A stretch of 13,213 nt of DNA, taken from NCBI GenBank assembly GCA_042091915.1, contig JBELGO010000046.1, positions 1 through 13,213 on the forward strand. Reading direction: 5' to 3'. The notes below the pieces were generated by a model. The model saw only the letters and a list, made by a program, of their open reading frames with translations, searched no databases and was not told the DNA's origin. Position 1 is the stretch's first letter; every line of letters starts with the position of its first letter. Shown in pieces: positions 1-7,349 of this stretch. The position numbers were made by a program, and so were the translations under genes. This stretch comes from LSUCC0057 sp042091915 (GTDB taxonomy: Bacteria; Pseudomonadota; Gammaproteobacteria; Pseudomonadales; Porticoccaceae).

Positions 1-330
1 GCGATGCGGGTGCCGACAATGAATGTATCGGCGATCGATTTATCGGTGATGCTCAGCCAAGACACTTCAGTGGCTGCTATTAACGCTGCATTGGCGCGCT
101 CAGCTAACGGCGAGTTGCGCGGTATTCTCGGGGTGACCGAAGAGCTGCTCGCATCGTGCGATTTTAATCACGATCCGCGCAGCGGCATCGTCGATGCCGG
201 CCAAACCCGGCTCAGCCAGCAGCGTCTCGCTAAAGTGTTGATCTGGTTTGACAACGAATGGGGCTATGCCAACCGTATGTTAGATACGGCATTGTGTTGG
301 CACCAGTGCACCACCGCCGCTAAACAATAA
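1..330 (+). CDS. epd: D-erythrose-4-phosphate dehydrogenase, C-terminal part (5' end outside window)
   Basis: This is the last 109 codons of an NAD-dependent enzyme of the GAPDH superfamily; reading frame 1 is open from the first base to the TAA at 328-330. Epd oxidises erythrose 4-phosphate to 4-phosphoerythronate, the first step of the deoxyxylulose-5-phosphate-dependent route to pyridoxal phosphate (vitamin B6), in the cytosol. Visible landmarks are RVPTMNVSAIDLSV, DFNHDPRSGIVD and WFDNEWGYANRMLD, the C-terminal catalytic-domain blocks. The DFNHDP and ANRMLD wording fits Epd better than GapA, which has other residues there. The catalytic cysteine and the Rossmann domain lie upstream of the window, so they cannot be checked. 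pgk follows after 16 bases on the same strand, the classical epd-pgk-fba order. A plain gap gene remains a less likely alternative. Confidence 0.88.
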   Translation, partial: AMRVPTMNVSAIDLSVMLSQDTSVAAINAALARSANGELRGILGVTEELLASCDFNHDPRSGIVDAGQTRLSQQRLAKVLIWFDNEWGYANRMLDTALCWHQCTTAAKQ

Positions 331-346
331 ATTTTAAGGAGCACAA

Positions 347-1510
347 ATGAGCGTTAAATTGATGAGTGACTTCGCCCTTTCTGGCCAACGTCTGTTGATC
401 CGCGAAGACCTCAATGTTCCCGTTAAAGAGGGTGTTGTCACCAGCGACGCACGTATTCGCGCGGCATTGCCGACCATAAAGCTGGCAGTGAGCTCGGGGG
501 CAAAAGTCCTGCTGATGTCGCATCTGGGTCGCCCTACTGAAGGCCACCCCGAAGCGGCCTATTCCCTGGCGCCTGTCGCTGCGCACTTGTCACAGTTGCT
601 CGATCAACCGGTACGCCTGATTAGCGATTGGCGCGATGGTGTCGAGCTTGCCGACGGAGAGGTCGCCCTGCTGGAAAACGTGCGCTTCAACGAAGGTGAA
701 AAAGCCGATGATGCAGAGCTTGCCAAAGCTTACGCCAGCCTCTGTGATCTTTTTGTGATGGACGCTTTTGGCACTGCCCACCGCGCGCAAGCTTCAACCC
801 ACGGCGTAGCTAAATACGCGCCGGCAGCCTGTGCTGGCCCGCTGCTCGCCGGCGAACTGGCAGCGCTGAAAAAAGCGCTCGCAGAGCCTGCCCGGCCGCT
901 GGTAGCCATTGTCGGCGGCTCTAAAGTTTCGACTAAATTGCAGGTGCTAGAAGCGCTCGCCGATAAGTGCGACCAGCTCATTGTTGGCGGCGGTATCGCC
1001 AACACTTTCCTCGCCGCAGCCGGTAAGCCAGTGGGTAAGTCGCTCTGCGAGCACGAGCTGCTCGACACTGCTCGCGCGCTGATGACTAAAACCGCGATAC
1101 CCCTGCCTACAGATGTCGTGGTCGGCAGCGAGTTCTCTGAGCACGCGCAAGCGCGCACACTGGCTGCAGAGGATGTCGGTGAAGCGGATATGATTTTTGA
1201 TATCGGCCCGCAAGCCGCAGCTGAACTCGCCGAGTTACTCAAAGGTGCCGGCACTATTATTTGGAATGGCCCGGTCGGCGTATTTGAGTTTGACCAATTT
1301 GGCGCCGGCACCGAAGTTCTGGCAAAAGCGATAGGCGCCAGCGCAGGCTTCTCGATTGCCGGCGGTGGCGACACACTGGCGGCGGTAGATAAATACGATA
1401 TCGCCCAACAGATCTCTTATATATCCACCGGTGGCGGCGCATTTTTAGAGTATGTCGAAGGCAAAACACTGCCGGCAGTGGCGATGCTCGAACAGCGCGC
1501 TAACGGTTAA
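347..1510 (+). CDS. pgk: Phosphoglycerate kinase
   Basis: A complete 387-residue protein, the usual bacterial length. It catalyses 1,3-bisphosphoglycerate + ADP to 3-phosphoglycerate + ATP (reversible) in cytosolic glycolysis and gluconeogenesis. Family blocks appear in order: the N-terminal substrate-binding REDLNVPV (about residues 19-26) with SDARI after it, SHLGRP (58-63), LLENVRF (108-113), DAFGTAHR (139-146), VGGSKVSTK (189-197), the NGPVGVFE loop (307-314) and the nucleotide-binding GGGDT (339-343), followed by STGGGAFLE. The start is supported by AAGGAG at 336-341, five bases before the ATG. A downstream in-frame Met (residue 6) lacks this spacing. It lies between epd and the aldolase gene with short gaps (16 and 41 bases), so the three are probably co-transcribed from a promoter upstream of the window. 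Nothing unusual was seen. Confidence 0.98.
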   Translation: MSVKLMSDFALSGQRLLIREDLNVPVKEGVVTSDARIRAALPTIKLAVSSGAKVLLMSHLGRPTEGHPEAAYSLAPVAAHLSQLLDQPVRLISDWRDGVELADGEVALLENVRFNEGEKADDAELAKAYASLCDLFVMDAFGTAHRAQASTHGVAKYAPAACAGPLLAGELAALKKALAEPARPLVAIVGGSKVSTKLQVLEALADKCDQLIVGGGIANTFLAAAGKPVGKSLCEHELLDTARALMTKTAIPLPTDVVVGSEFSEHAQARTLAAEDVGEADMIFDIGPQAAAELAELLKGAGTIIWNGPVGVFEFDQFGAGTEVLAKAIGASAGFSIAGGGDTLAAVDKYDIAQQISYISTGGGAFLEYVEGKTLPAVAMLEQRANG

Positions 1511-1551
1511 GCTCGCCCAACGATTAATAACACTTTAAAAGGAACTGACTC

Positions 1552-2589
1552 ATGGCGCTGATTTCTCTGCGACAACTTCTCGACCACGCCGCCGAGCACA
1601 GCTACGGCGTGCCAGCTTACAACGTCAACAACCTCGAGCAGATGCGCGCAATTATGCTCGCCGCCGAGCAGACCAATAGCCCGGTCATCGTGCAGGCCTC
1701 GGCCGGTGCGCGCAAATACGCGGGCGCTGCTTTTCTGCGCAGCTTGATTAGCTCGGCGATTGAAGAGTGGCCGCATATACCGGTTTGCATGCACCAAGAC
1801 CACGGCACCAGTGCTGCGGTTTGCCAGCGCTCTATGCAGCTGGGCTTCTCCTCGGTGATGATGGACGGCTCGCTCGGCGAAGATGGCAAAACTCCGACCA
1901 GTTACGACTACAATGTCGACGTCACCCGCCGGGTGGTTGAAAATGCCCACGCCTGCGGTGTTTCGGTAGAGGGTGAGCTCGGCTGTCTCGGCTCGCTGGA
2001 GACCGGCCAGGCCGGCGAAGAAGATGGCATCGGTGCAGAGGGCACTTTGAGCCACGATCAGATGCTCACCGACCCCGACGAAGCGGTCGACTTTGTCCAG
2101 CAGACCGGTGTCGACGCACTCGCTATCGCCTGCGGCACCTCGCACGGCGCCTACAAATTTACTCGCCCACCGACAGGCGATATTCTCGCGATTGATCGAA
2201 TTGCCGCGATCCACAAAAAAATCCCCAATACTCACCTAGTGATGCACGGCTCCTCTTCTGTGCCGCAGGAGTGGCTGGCGATTATCAACCAATACGGCGG
2301 TGAGATTCCCGAGACTTACGGTGTTCCGATCGAGCAAATTCAGCAGGGTATTCAACACGGGGTGCGCAAAGTGAATGTCGATACTGACCTGCGCCTCGCC
2401 TCGACCGGCGCTATCCGTCGTCACCTGGCAGAAAACCCCAGCAACTTTGACCCGCGCGCCTACTTTAAAGCGGCCAGCGACGCGATGCAGGCGATCTGCG
2501 CCGAGCGCTACACAGCCTTTGGTTCAGCCGGCCATGCCGACAAAATCAAACCGATGAGCCTCGAGGCGATGGTCAGCTTTTACTCATGA
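1552..2589 (+). CDS. fba: Class II fructose-1,6-bisphosphate aldolase
   Basis: A 345-residue zinc-dependent aldolase that cleaves or forms fructose 1,6-bisphosphate from glyceraldehyde 3-phosphate and dihydroxyacetone phosphate. Landmarks are GVPAYNVNN near the N-terminus, HQDH (residues 81-84, giving the catalytic Asp83 and zinc-ligand His84), the VEGELG block (139-144), GTSHGAYKF (195-203, zinc ligand His198), MHGSSSVP (231-238, zinc ligand His232) and KVNVDTDLR near 274-282. HQDH and the overall wording resemble the class IIB/Calvin-type aldolases found in Pseudomonas rather than E. coli FbaA (class IIA). The start is set by AAAAGGA at 1537-1543, eight bases before the ATG. It closes the epd-pgk-fba series. 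Its stop (TGA 2587-2589) overlaps the ATG of the next gene in an ATGA, which implies translational coupling. The long open frame antisense to it is a codon-bias shadow. Confidence 0.96.
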   Translation: MALISLRQLLDHAAEHSYGVPAYNVNNLEQMRAIMLAAEQTNSPVIVQASAGARKYAGAAFLRSLISSAIEEWPHIPVCMHQDHGTSAAVCQRSMQLGFSSVMMDGSLGEDGKTPTSYDYNVDVTRRVVENAHACGVSVEGELGCLGSLETGQAGEEDGIGAEGTLSHDQMLTDPDEAVDFVQQTGVDALAIACGTSHGAYKFTRPPTGDILAIDRIAAIHKKIPNTHLVMHGSSSVPQEWLAIINQYGGEIPETYGVPIEQIQQGIQHGVRKVNVDTDLRLASTGAIRRHLAENPSNFDPRAYFKAASDAMQAICAERYTAFGSAGHADKIKPMSLEAMVSFYS

Positions 2590-3347
2590 TCTGCAGGGCG
2601 TTAGTGGTTGGACTGGTGCTGGTTATTGCCGGCACCACTGTTGCGGCGCCGCTGCCGGTGGAGGAGATTCGCCCGGGTATTTTGCGCGGCTACCTGCCCC
2701 CGCAGCAGCTGCCCAATGCCGGTGCGCTATTGCCGCCGGCGCCGAGTTACGACTCTGCACAGGCTAATGTTGATAGGGCCCAAGCAGTGGCCATGTTGGC
2801 TCTGCAAGGAAGCGCGCGCTGGCAACAGGCTGCGGTAGATGCACAGCTGCACTTTCCCGAGGCTTTGCAGAGCTTTCGCTGTGCACTGGGTGTTGAGATC
2901 AGCGAAAGCCGCACTCCCTATCTCTACCAATTGACTCGCCGCACCCTGGCCGACGCCGGTCTGGCGACTTACAGCGCCAAAAATCTCTACAACCGCGATC
3001 GGCCTTTTGAAGAGAACGGTGCACCGATCTGTACCCCCGAACAGCGTGGGGAACTCGAAGACGATGGCTCCTATCCCTCTGGCCACACCGCGATTGGCTG
3101 GGCGTGGGCGCTTATTTATAGCGAGCTTCTGCCCGAGCGGCGCGATGCGCTGTTGGCGCGAGGTTATCAGTTTGGCGAAAGCCGCTCGGTCTGCAACGTA
3201 CACTGGGCGAGCGATATAGCGGCGGGCCGTCTGATAGGCAGCGCTGCGGTTGCAGCGCTACACAGCAGCGCAGAGTTCATGGCTGATCTCAGCGAGGCCA
3301 AACGCGAGCTGGCCACAGCACCGATTGCGCGCGGTTGCTCACAGTAG
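2586..3347 (+). CDS. Secreted class A (PhoN-type) acid phosphatase of the PAP2 superfamily
   Basis: A 253-residue protein with a likely Sec signal peptide (Arg4, a hydrophobic core at about residues 5-16, cleavage near residues 20-21), so it is expected in the periplasm. The full PAP2 phosphatase signature is present: K-x6-RP (Lys132, Arg139, Pro140), PSGH (164-167) and SR-x5-H-x3-D (Arg200, nucleophile His206, Asp210). GSYPSGHT preceded by a K-x6-RP block is typical of class A non-specific acid phosphatases, which remove phosphate from organic monoesters through a phosphohistidine. Four cysteines (99, 149, 203, 251) fit disulphides in an exported protein. The ATG overlaps the aldolase stop codon and has no obvious Shine-Dalgarno sequence, so translation probably depends on aldolase translation. 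It ends 21 bases before the convergent recG. The true substrate cannot be told from sequence; a lipid-phosphate phosphatase is less likely because no transmembrane helices are seen beyond the signal. Confidence 0.9.
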   Translation: MICRALVVGLVLVIAGTTVAAPLPVEEIRPGILRGYLPPQQLPNAGALLPPAPSYDSAQANVDRAQAVAMLALQGSARWQQAAVDAQLHFPEALQSFRCALGVEISESRTPYLYQLTRRTLADAGLATYSAKNLYNRDRPFEENGAPICTPEQRGELEDDGSYPSGHTAIGWAWALIYSELLPERRDALLARGYQFGESRSVCNVHWASDIAAGRLIGSAAVAALHSSAEFMADLSEAKRELATAPIARGCSQ

Positions 3348-3368
3348 CAGCAAGGCGAAGCGGCCTCT

Positions 3369-5495
3369 TTAAGCGTTAGCGTACTGGTCGCGATCACCTA
3401 TCCAGCGCTGCAAAAGGGGCTCGAGTAGCTCTGGTGCCTGCTCTCGCATCTGTTCAGCGGCACGTCGCGCATCCGGCAGTAAGTGGCCGTCGCGCTGTAA
3501 GTCGGCAATGCGCAGTTGTAAGTCGCCGGTTTGACGGGTGCCAAGCAGCTCGCCGGGCCCGCGCAGCTGCAGATCTTTTTCGGCGATAGCAAAACCGTCG
3601 TTGGTGGCGCGCATGGTGCGCAGCCGCTCGCCAGCAATTTTGCCCAGTGGCGGTGCATAGAGCAGTACGCAGTGGCTGACCGCACTGCCACGGCCAACTC
3701 GCCCGCGCAGTTGGTGCAGTTGCGAGAGTCCAAGCCGCTCGGCATTTTCAATAATCATAAGGCTGGCGTTGGGTACATCTACCCCCACTTCAATGACTGT
3801 GGTGGCGACTAATAGCTGGATTTCACCCGCTTTGAATTGCGCCATGATTTCACTTTTTTCGCGGGGCTTAAGCCGGCCGTGTACCAGACCAATAGTTAAC
3901 TCGGGCAGTTGCAACTGTAGCTCTGCGGCTGTGGCTTCAGCCGCTTGTGCGGCGAGGCTCTCCGACTCTTCAATCAAGGTACACACCCAGTACGCTTGGC
4001 GGCCATCGTTGCAGGCTGCGCGCACACGCTGCATCACATCCCCGCGGCGCTGGTCGGCCAGCGCGAGTGTCTCCACCGGTGTGCGGCCGGGTGGCAGTTC
4101 ATCAATAATTGAGCAGTCGAGATCGGCGTAAGCACTCATTGCCAAGGTGCGCGGAATCGGTGTGGCGGTCATAATCAGCTGATGAGGGATCGATCCTTCA
4201 AACCCTTTGCGACGCAGCGTCAGGCGCTGTTCAACGCCAAAGCGGTGCTGCTCATCGATAATCGTCAAACCGAGTTTGGCAAACTTTACATCGTCCTGGA
4301 ACAGCGCGTGAGTGCCTACCACTAACTGGGCGGCGCCCTCGGCGACACGCGCCATTTGCACCTCGCGCGCTTTCCCTTTCTGTTTGCCGCTCAGCCAGCC
4401 CACGCTAATCCCCAGCGGTGTCAGCCAGCTGCTGAGGGTCTCGCGATGCTGTTCGGCAAGAATTTCGGTGGGCGCCATCAACGCTACCTGGTAGCCGGCG
4501 CCTATTGCTTGCAGTGCAGCGAGTGCCGCCACCACGGTTTTACCGGCTCCCACATCGCCCTGCAGCAGTCGCAGCATTGGCTGAGGCAGACCGAGATCGC
4601 GGCTGATCTCTTTGGCGACGCGCTGTTGAGCGGGGGTAAGCGCAAAAGGGAGACTGGCCGCAAACTGCTCCAGCAGTGCCGGCTGATCGGGTAATTGCGG
4701 AGCAGCATAGCTCTGCACTCGGGCGCGCAACTCGAGCATACTCAGTTGATGAGCAATCAGCTCCTCTATAACCAGGCGCTGCTGTGCGGGGTGCTCGCCG
4801 GCGGCGAGCCTTCCTTGGTCGGTATTGGCGGGAGGCTGGTGGAGCAGACGCAGTGCGTCGAGCAGAGTGAAGCGACTGCTGGTCTCCGGCAGAAACGTGC
4901 TGGGCAGCAGGTCGGCCAAGCCGTTCTTTTCATCGGCAGCGTTGTCGATACGCGCCAGCGCCTGTTGGCAGAGATCGCGCAGGCGCAGCTGAGTAATCCC
5001 CTCACTGGCCGGATAGATAGGCGTCAGCCGCTCCTCTAGAGTGATCTCTTTAGTTTGGTCTAGTAGTTTGTATTCTGGATGGTAGAGCTCCAGCCCGGCA
5101 CTGCCGCGACGAACCTCGCCAAAACAGCGCAGCCGCGCCCCGGCGGCCAGCTGTAATTGCTGGGCGCGGTTAAAATGAAAAAATCTCAAGGTGACTACGC
5201 CGGTGACATCTTGCAGGCGGCAGACTAAGCTGCGGCGGCGACCAAAGACGACATCACTGGCGCGCAGCTCACCCTCAATAACTACCTCGCTGTTGGGCTG
5301 CAGGCCACCAATAGGGCTAATTTTAGTGCGATCGATATAACGCAGCGGCAGATGAAAGAGCAGATCTTGGAGTGTTTTAAGTCCAAACTGTTCAAGCTTG
5401 GCGGCCAGCTGTGGACCGACTCCGCGCAGTACTGACACCGACTGAAGTGCCAGTGCCGCGGTGCCCCCCTTGCGCAGCGCTAGTGTGCCTTTCAT
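3369..5495 (-). CDS. recG: ATP-dependent DNA helicase RecG
   Basis: A 708-residue superfamily 2 helicase (E. coli RecG is 693). RecG remodels stalled replication forks and branch-migrates Holliday junctions and D- or R-loops. The N-terminal wedge/OB region spans roughly residues 20-170 (LRGVGPQLAAKLEQFG, then FHLPLRYIDRT). The helicase motifs follow: Walker A GDVGAGKT (313-320), DEQH box (414-417), TATPIPRT (443-450), HGRLKPREK (539-547), ATTVIEVGVDVPNA (564-577) and QLRGRVGRG (595-603). The C-terminal DLQLRGPGELLGTRQ block is also present. The start Met-Lys-Gly matches the family N-terminus, with about ten extra residues before the VLRGVG block. The ATG lies four bases after the oxyR stop and has no clear Shine-Dalgarno sequence, so it is likely expressed with oxyR. 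An oxyR-recG operon is known in Pseudomonas aeruginosa, whereas E. coli recG lies downstream of spoT. Confidence 0.97.
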   Translation of the reverse strand: MKGTLALRKGGTAALALQSVSVLRGVGPQLAAKLEQFGLKTLQDLLFHLPLRYIDRTKISPIGGLQPNSEVVIEGELRASDVVFGRRRSLVCRLQDVTGVVTLRFFHFNRAQQLQLAAGARLRCFGEVRRGSAGLELYHPEYKLLDQTKEITLEERLTPIYPASEGITQLRLRDLCQQALARIDNAADEKNGLADLLPSTFLPETSSRFTLLDALRLLHQPPANTDQGRLAAGEHPAQQRLVIEELIAHQLSMLELRARVQSYAAPQLPDQPALLEQFAASLPFALTPAQQRVAKEISRDLGLPQPMLRLLQGDVGAGKTVVAALAALQAIGAGYQVALMAPTEILAEQHRETLSSWLTPLGISVGWLSGKQKGKAREVQMARVAEGAAQLVVGTHALFQDDVKFAKLGLTIIDEQHRFGVEQRLTLRRKGFEGSIPHQLIMTATPIPRTLAMSAYADLDCSIIDELPPGRTPVETLALADQRRGDVMQRVRAACNDGRQAYWVCTLIEESESLAAQAAEATAAELQLQLPELTIGLVHGRLKPREKSEIMAQFKAGEIQLLVATTVIEVGVDVPNASLMIIENAERLGLSQLHQLRGRVGRGSAVSHCVLLYAPPLGKIAGERLRTMRATNDGFAIAEKDLQLRGPGELLGTRQTGDLQLRIADLQRDGHLLPDARRAAEQMREQAPELLEPLLQRWIGDRDQYANA

Positions 5496-5499
5496 AGGG

Positions 5500-6444
5500 C
5501 TAAGGCTTGGCGGCGCCGAGCTGTTCGGCCAGCTCGGTGGCTAGGATGGCGTTGCGCAGCGCGTCGACAGCGCGGTGACGAGGAAAACTTGCCCGCCACG
5601 CCAGGGCGGTGGTACGTTTGGGAACTCTGCCGCCAGTTGCGCTAAATGGCCGAGTAATTAATTCACCGCTGCGGTAGCTCTCGTTGAGTGCGGCGCTCTG
5701 CGGCAAAATAGTCACACCCAAGCCAGAGGCTACCATATGGCGCAGCGTCTCCAGCGAGCTGCCCTCGGTCATGGTGTGGATGCCGGTCTCCAGTGCCGCT
5801 GGGTTGGGTGTGAGCTCTGGCAGTGTCTCAAGAATTTGATCTCGGAAGCAGTGACCTTGGCCAAGCAAGAGAAGGTTCTGGTCGGCCAGTTGTGACGGCT
5901 CAATCGCTTTGCAAGAGGCCAACTTGTGGTTGGCCGGCAGCAGTACCACAAAAGGCTCGCTGTAGAGCGGCTGCACGACTACGTCAGGTTCGCTAAACGG
6001 CAGCGCCACAACAATGACATCGACTTCGCCATTGCGCAGCCTCTTGCGCAGTGTGGCGGTGTAGCCCTCTTCTATTACCAACGGCATTTGTGGCGCCGCA
6101 GCTTGAAGTTTCGGAATGAAATGGGGAAACAGGTAGGGGCCAATGGTAAAAATTGCTCCGACTTGTAGCGGTTGGTTGAGCTGGTCGTGGCCTTCGCTGG
6201 CAATGTCTTTAATGGCGCTGGCAGCGTCCAGAACTCGATTCGCCTGGGCAATTACCCGCTGGCCTGTGGGTGTTGCGCGAACACTACTTTTGGTCCGTTC
6301 AAACAACTCTACGCCGAGCTCGCCCTCAAGCTTTTTTACCGCAATACTGAGTGTTGGTTGGCTGACATGGCAGCGTTCAGCCGCTTGGCCAAAGTGTTGG
6401 CTCTGTGCCAAGGTGACGATGTAACGCAGTTCGGTTAAGGTCAT
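5500..6444 (-). CDS. oxyR: Hydrogen peroxide-sensing LysR-type regulator OxyR, with Leu at the resolving-Cys position
   Basis: A 314-residue LysR-type transcription factor. The winged helix-turn-helix lies at about residues 1-60 (FGQAAERCHVSQPTLS, then KKLEGELGVELFER), followed by a linker helix and an effector domain (GPYLFPHFIP, LETLRHMVASGLGVTILP). OxyR senses peroxide through Cys199 in a GHCxRD motif and activates catalase and peroxiredoxin genes. Here GHCFRD is present with Cys exactly at residue 199, but the residue nine positions on, Cys208 in E. coli and Pseudomonas, is Leu. The only other cysteines are 25 and 178. I place the start at the ATG 6442-6444 because it aligns with the OxyR N-terminus; the frame is open 54 codons further upstream but runs through the divergent gene. 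It is followed by recG after four bases. OxyR proteins often regulate their own promoter. The family call is firm; the sensing chemistry is uncertain. Confidence 0.94.
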   Translation of the reverse strand: MTLTELRYIVTLAQSQHFGQAAERCHVSQPTLSIAVKKLEGELGVELFERTKSSVRATPTGQRVIAQANRVLDAASAIKDIASEGHDQLNQPLQVGAIFTIGPYLFPHFIPKLQAAAPQMPLVIEEGYTATLRKRLRNGEVDVIVVALPFSEPDVVVQPLYSEPFVVLLPANHKLASCKAIEPSQLADQNLLLLGQGHCFRDQILETLPELTPNPAALETGIHTMTEGSSLETLRHMVASGLGVTILPQSAALNESYRSGELITRPFSATGGRVPKRTTALAWRASFPRHRAVDALRNAILATELAEQLGAAKP

Positions 6445-6478
6445 AGACAAGTTCGCTGGCTGGATTAGTTTTAATAGT

Positions 6479-6495
6479 CTATTTATATCAAATAG
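6479..6495. promoter_or_regulatory. AT-rich dyad in the oxyR/SDR gap, possible operator
   Basis: CTATTT-N5-AAATAG is a perfect 6+6 inverted repeat. It covers the candidate oxyR -10 and touches the AGGAG of the divergent gene. ATAG (6474-6477) abuts it on the left, so ATAG and CTAT words, the building blocks of OxyR sites, occur three times. Their spacing does not match the OxyR consensus (ATAG-N7-CTAT repeated), so an OxyR operator is only inferred; a promoter-melting AT stretch would look similar. Confidence 0.3.
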
Positions 6496-6510
6496 GAGCC
6501 CCCAATTGAA
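6482..6510 (-). promoter_or_regulatory. Candidate oxyR-recG promoter with extended -10
   Basis: On the minus strand TATAAA (6482-6487) is preceded by TGA, giving an extended -10 (TGnTATAAA). TTCAAT (6505-6510) sits 17 bases upstream as a weak -35 with three of six consensus matches. Transcription would begin near 6475 and leave a leader of about 30 bases before oxyR. The promoter overlaps the ribosome-binding site and start of the divergent SDR gene. It was predicted by eye only. Confidence 0.45.
6494..6498 (+). promoter_or_regulatory. Ribosome-binding site deciding the TTG start of the SDR gene
   Basis: AGGAG stands seven bases before TTG at 6506-6508. It supports that codon as the start rather than the GTG at 6512, which would be too far away and would shorten the first beta strand of the Rossmann fold. 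Confidence 0.7.
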
Positions 6511-7348
6511 AGTGCTTTTTGTAGGATTTGGCGATATCGCCCGTCGAGTTGCTGTGGCGCTGCCGCCCAGTGCGACAGCCGTGGGGCTGCGCCGCAGCCC
6601 ATGCACAGAGCAGACCGCGGGGGTAGAGCTGCGCGCAGTTGATGTGACGGATGCCCAACAGTTGGCTGCGGTACTGCGTGAGCCATTTGATTATGTCGTC
6701 GCGACTCTAACGCCCAGCGAGATGAGTGAAGCGGGTTACCGCGCCAGTTATTTGGCAGCGGCCAGGCAGCTCGCCGAATTGCTGCCGCAACACCCCTCGT
6801 TGCAGAGAATTTTTTGGGTCTCCAGTAGCAGTGTCTACGGCACTGGTGCAGAGGATCAGTGGGTGACAGAAGAGAGCGAGGCCCTACCGCAGCGAGCTAC
6901 CGCCAAAGTGTTGTTGGAGGCAGAGCGGTGTCTGGCTGATCTACCGTTAACTGTGCTGCGTTTTTCGGGTATCTACGGTCCTGGCCGCGAGCGCATGCTC
7001 TCTATCGTTTCTGGAGGAGGGCCATTGCCGGGCCTGCGCAGCCAGTGGAGCAACCGCATTCACAGCGATGATGGCGCGGCATTTATCGCGTATTTAATGG
7101 CTCGCGACAGCCAATCTGAAGTGGTTGAGCCACTCTATATCGTCACTGACGGCGAGCCAGCTCGGCTTGGCGAGGTGGCAGATTGGTTGGCAGAGCAGTT
7201 GCAGTGCCCACCTGTCGCGGTAGAGCAGGGCACAGCGCAGCGGGGCGGCAAGCGGCTCTACAACCAACGGCTGCGTGAGAGTGGTTTTGTGCTGCGTTAC
7301 CCGACGTACCGGGAAGGCTATAAGGCGCTATTAGCCGCAAAAAAATAG
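6506..7348 (+). CDS. Atypical extended SDR / NAD(P)-binding epimerase-dehydratase family protein (YeeZ-like)
   Basis: A 280-residue Rossmann-fold protein read from a TTG start. The nucleotide-binding loop VGFGDIA lies at residues 6-12 (GxGxxA). SSSSVYG (106-112) and LRFSGIYGPGR (151-161) are blocks of the extended short-chain dehydrogenase/epimerase family, and NRIHSDD (183-189) matches the NxIHxDD block of the YeeZ group. In classical members a YxxxK pair follows the SSxSVYG strand. Here the corresponding stretch is R-A-T-A-K (130-134), so Lys134 is kept but Tyr is replaced by Arg; E. coli YeeZ, as I remember it, also lacks the pair. Normal reductase or epimerase chemistry is therefore doubtful and the substrate is unknown. 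No signal peptide or membrane helix was seen. It is divergent from oxyR and convergent with ridA, with a single base between the two stop codons. Confidence 0.8.
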   Translation: MKVLFVGFGDIARRVAVALPPSATAVGLRRSPCTEQTAGVELRAVDVTDAQQLAAVLREPFDYVVATLTPSEMSEAGYRASYLAAARQLAELLPQHPSLQRIFWVSSSSVYGTGAEDQWVTEESEALPQRATAKVLLEAERCLADLPLTVLRFSGIYGPGRERMLSIVSGGGPLPGLRSQWSNRIHSDDGAAFIAYLMARDSQSEVVEPLYIVTDGEPARLGEVADWLAEQLQCPPVAVEQGTAQRGGKRLYNQRLRESGFVLRYPTYREGYKALLAAKK

Positions 7349-7349
7349 C

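Noticed and set aside
730..1374. 214-codon open frame antisense to pgk
   Set aside because: A Ser/Ala/Pro-rich low-complexity translation opposite a complete phosphoglycerate kinase; a shadow frame.
1507..2235. 242-codon open frame antisense to the aldolase gene
   Set aside because: The plus-strand frame is an unmistakable aldolase with all metal ligands. The antisense frame has no recognisable motifs and arises from GC-rich codon bias.
3353..3370. AGGC-N6-GCCT hairpin followed by CTTT between the phosphatase gene and recG
   Set aside because: A four-base stem with three T is too weak to call an intrinsic terminator.
6474..6495. Canonical OxyR binding site
   Set aside because: ATAG/CTAT words are present, but their spacing (1 and 9) does not follow the N7 rule, so it is kept only as an unassigned dyad.
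6445..6606. 54-codon N-terminal extension of oxyR in the same frame
   Set aside because: OxyR homologues begin at the ATG at 6444, and the extension runs through the start of the divergent SDR gene and the predicted oxyR promoter.
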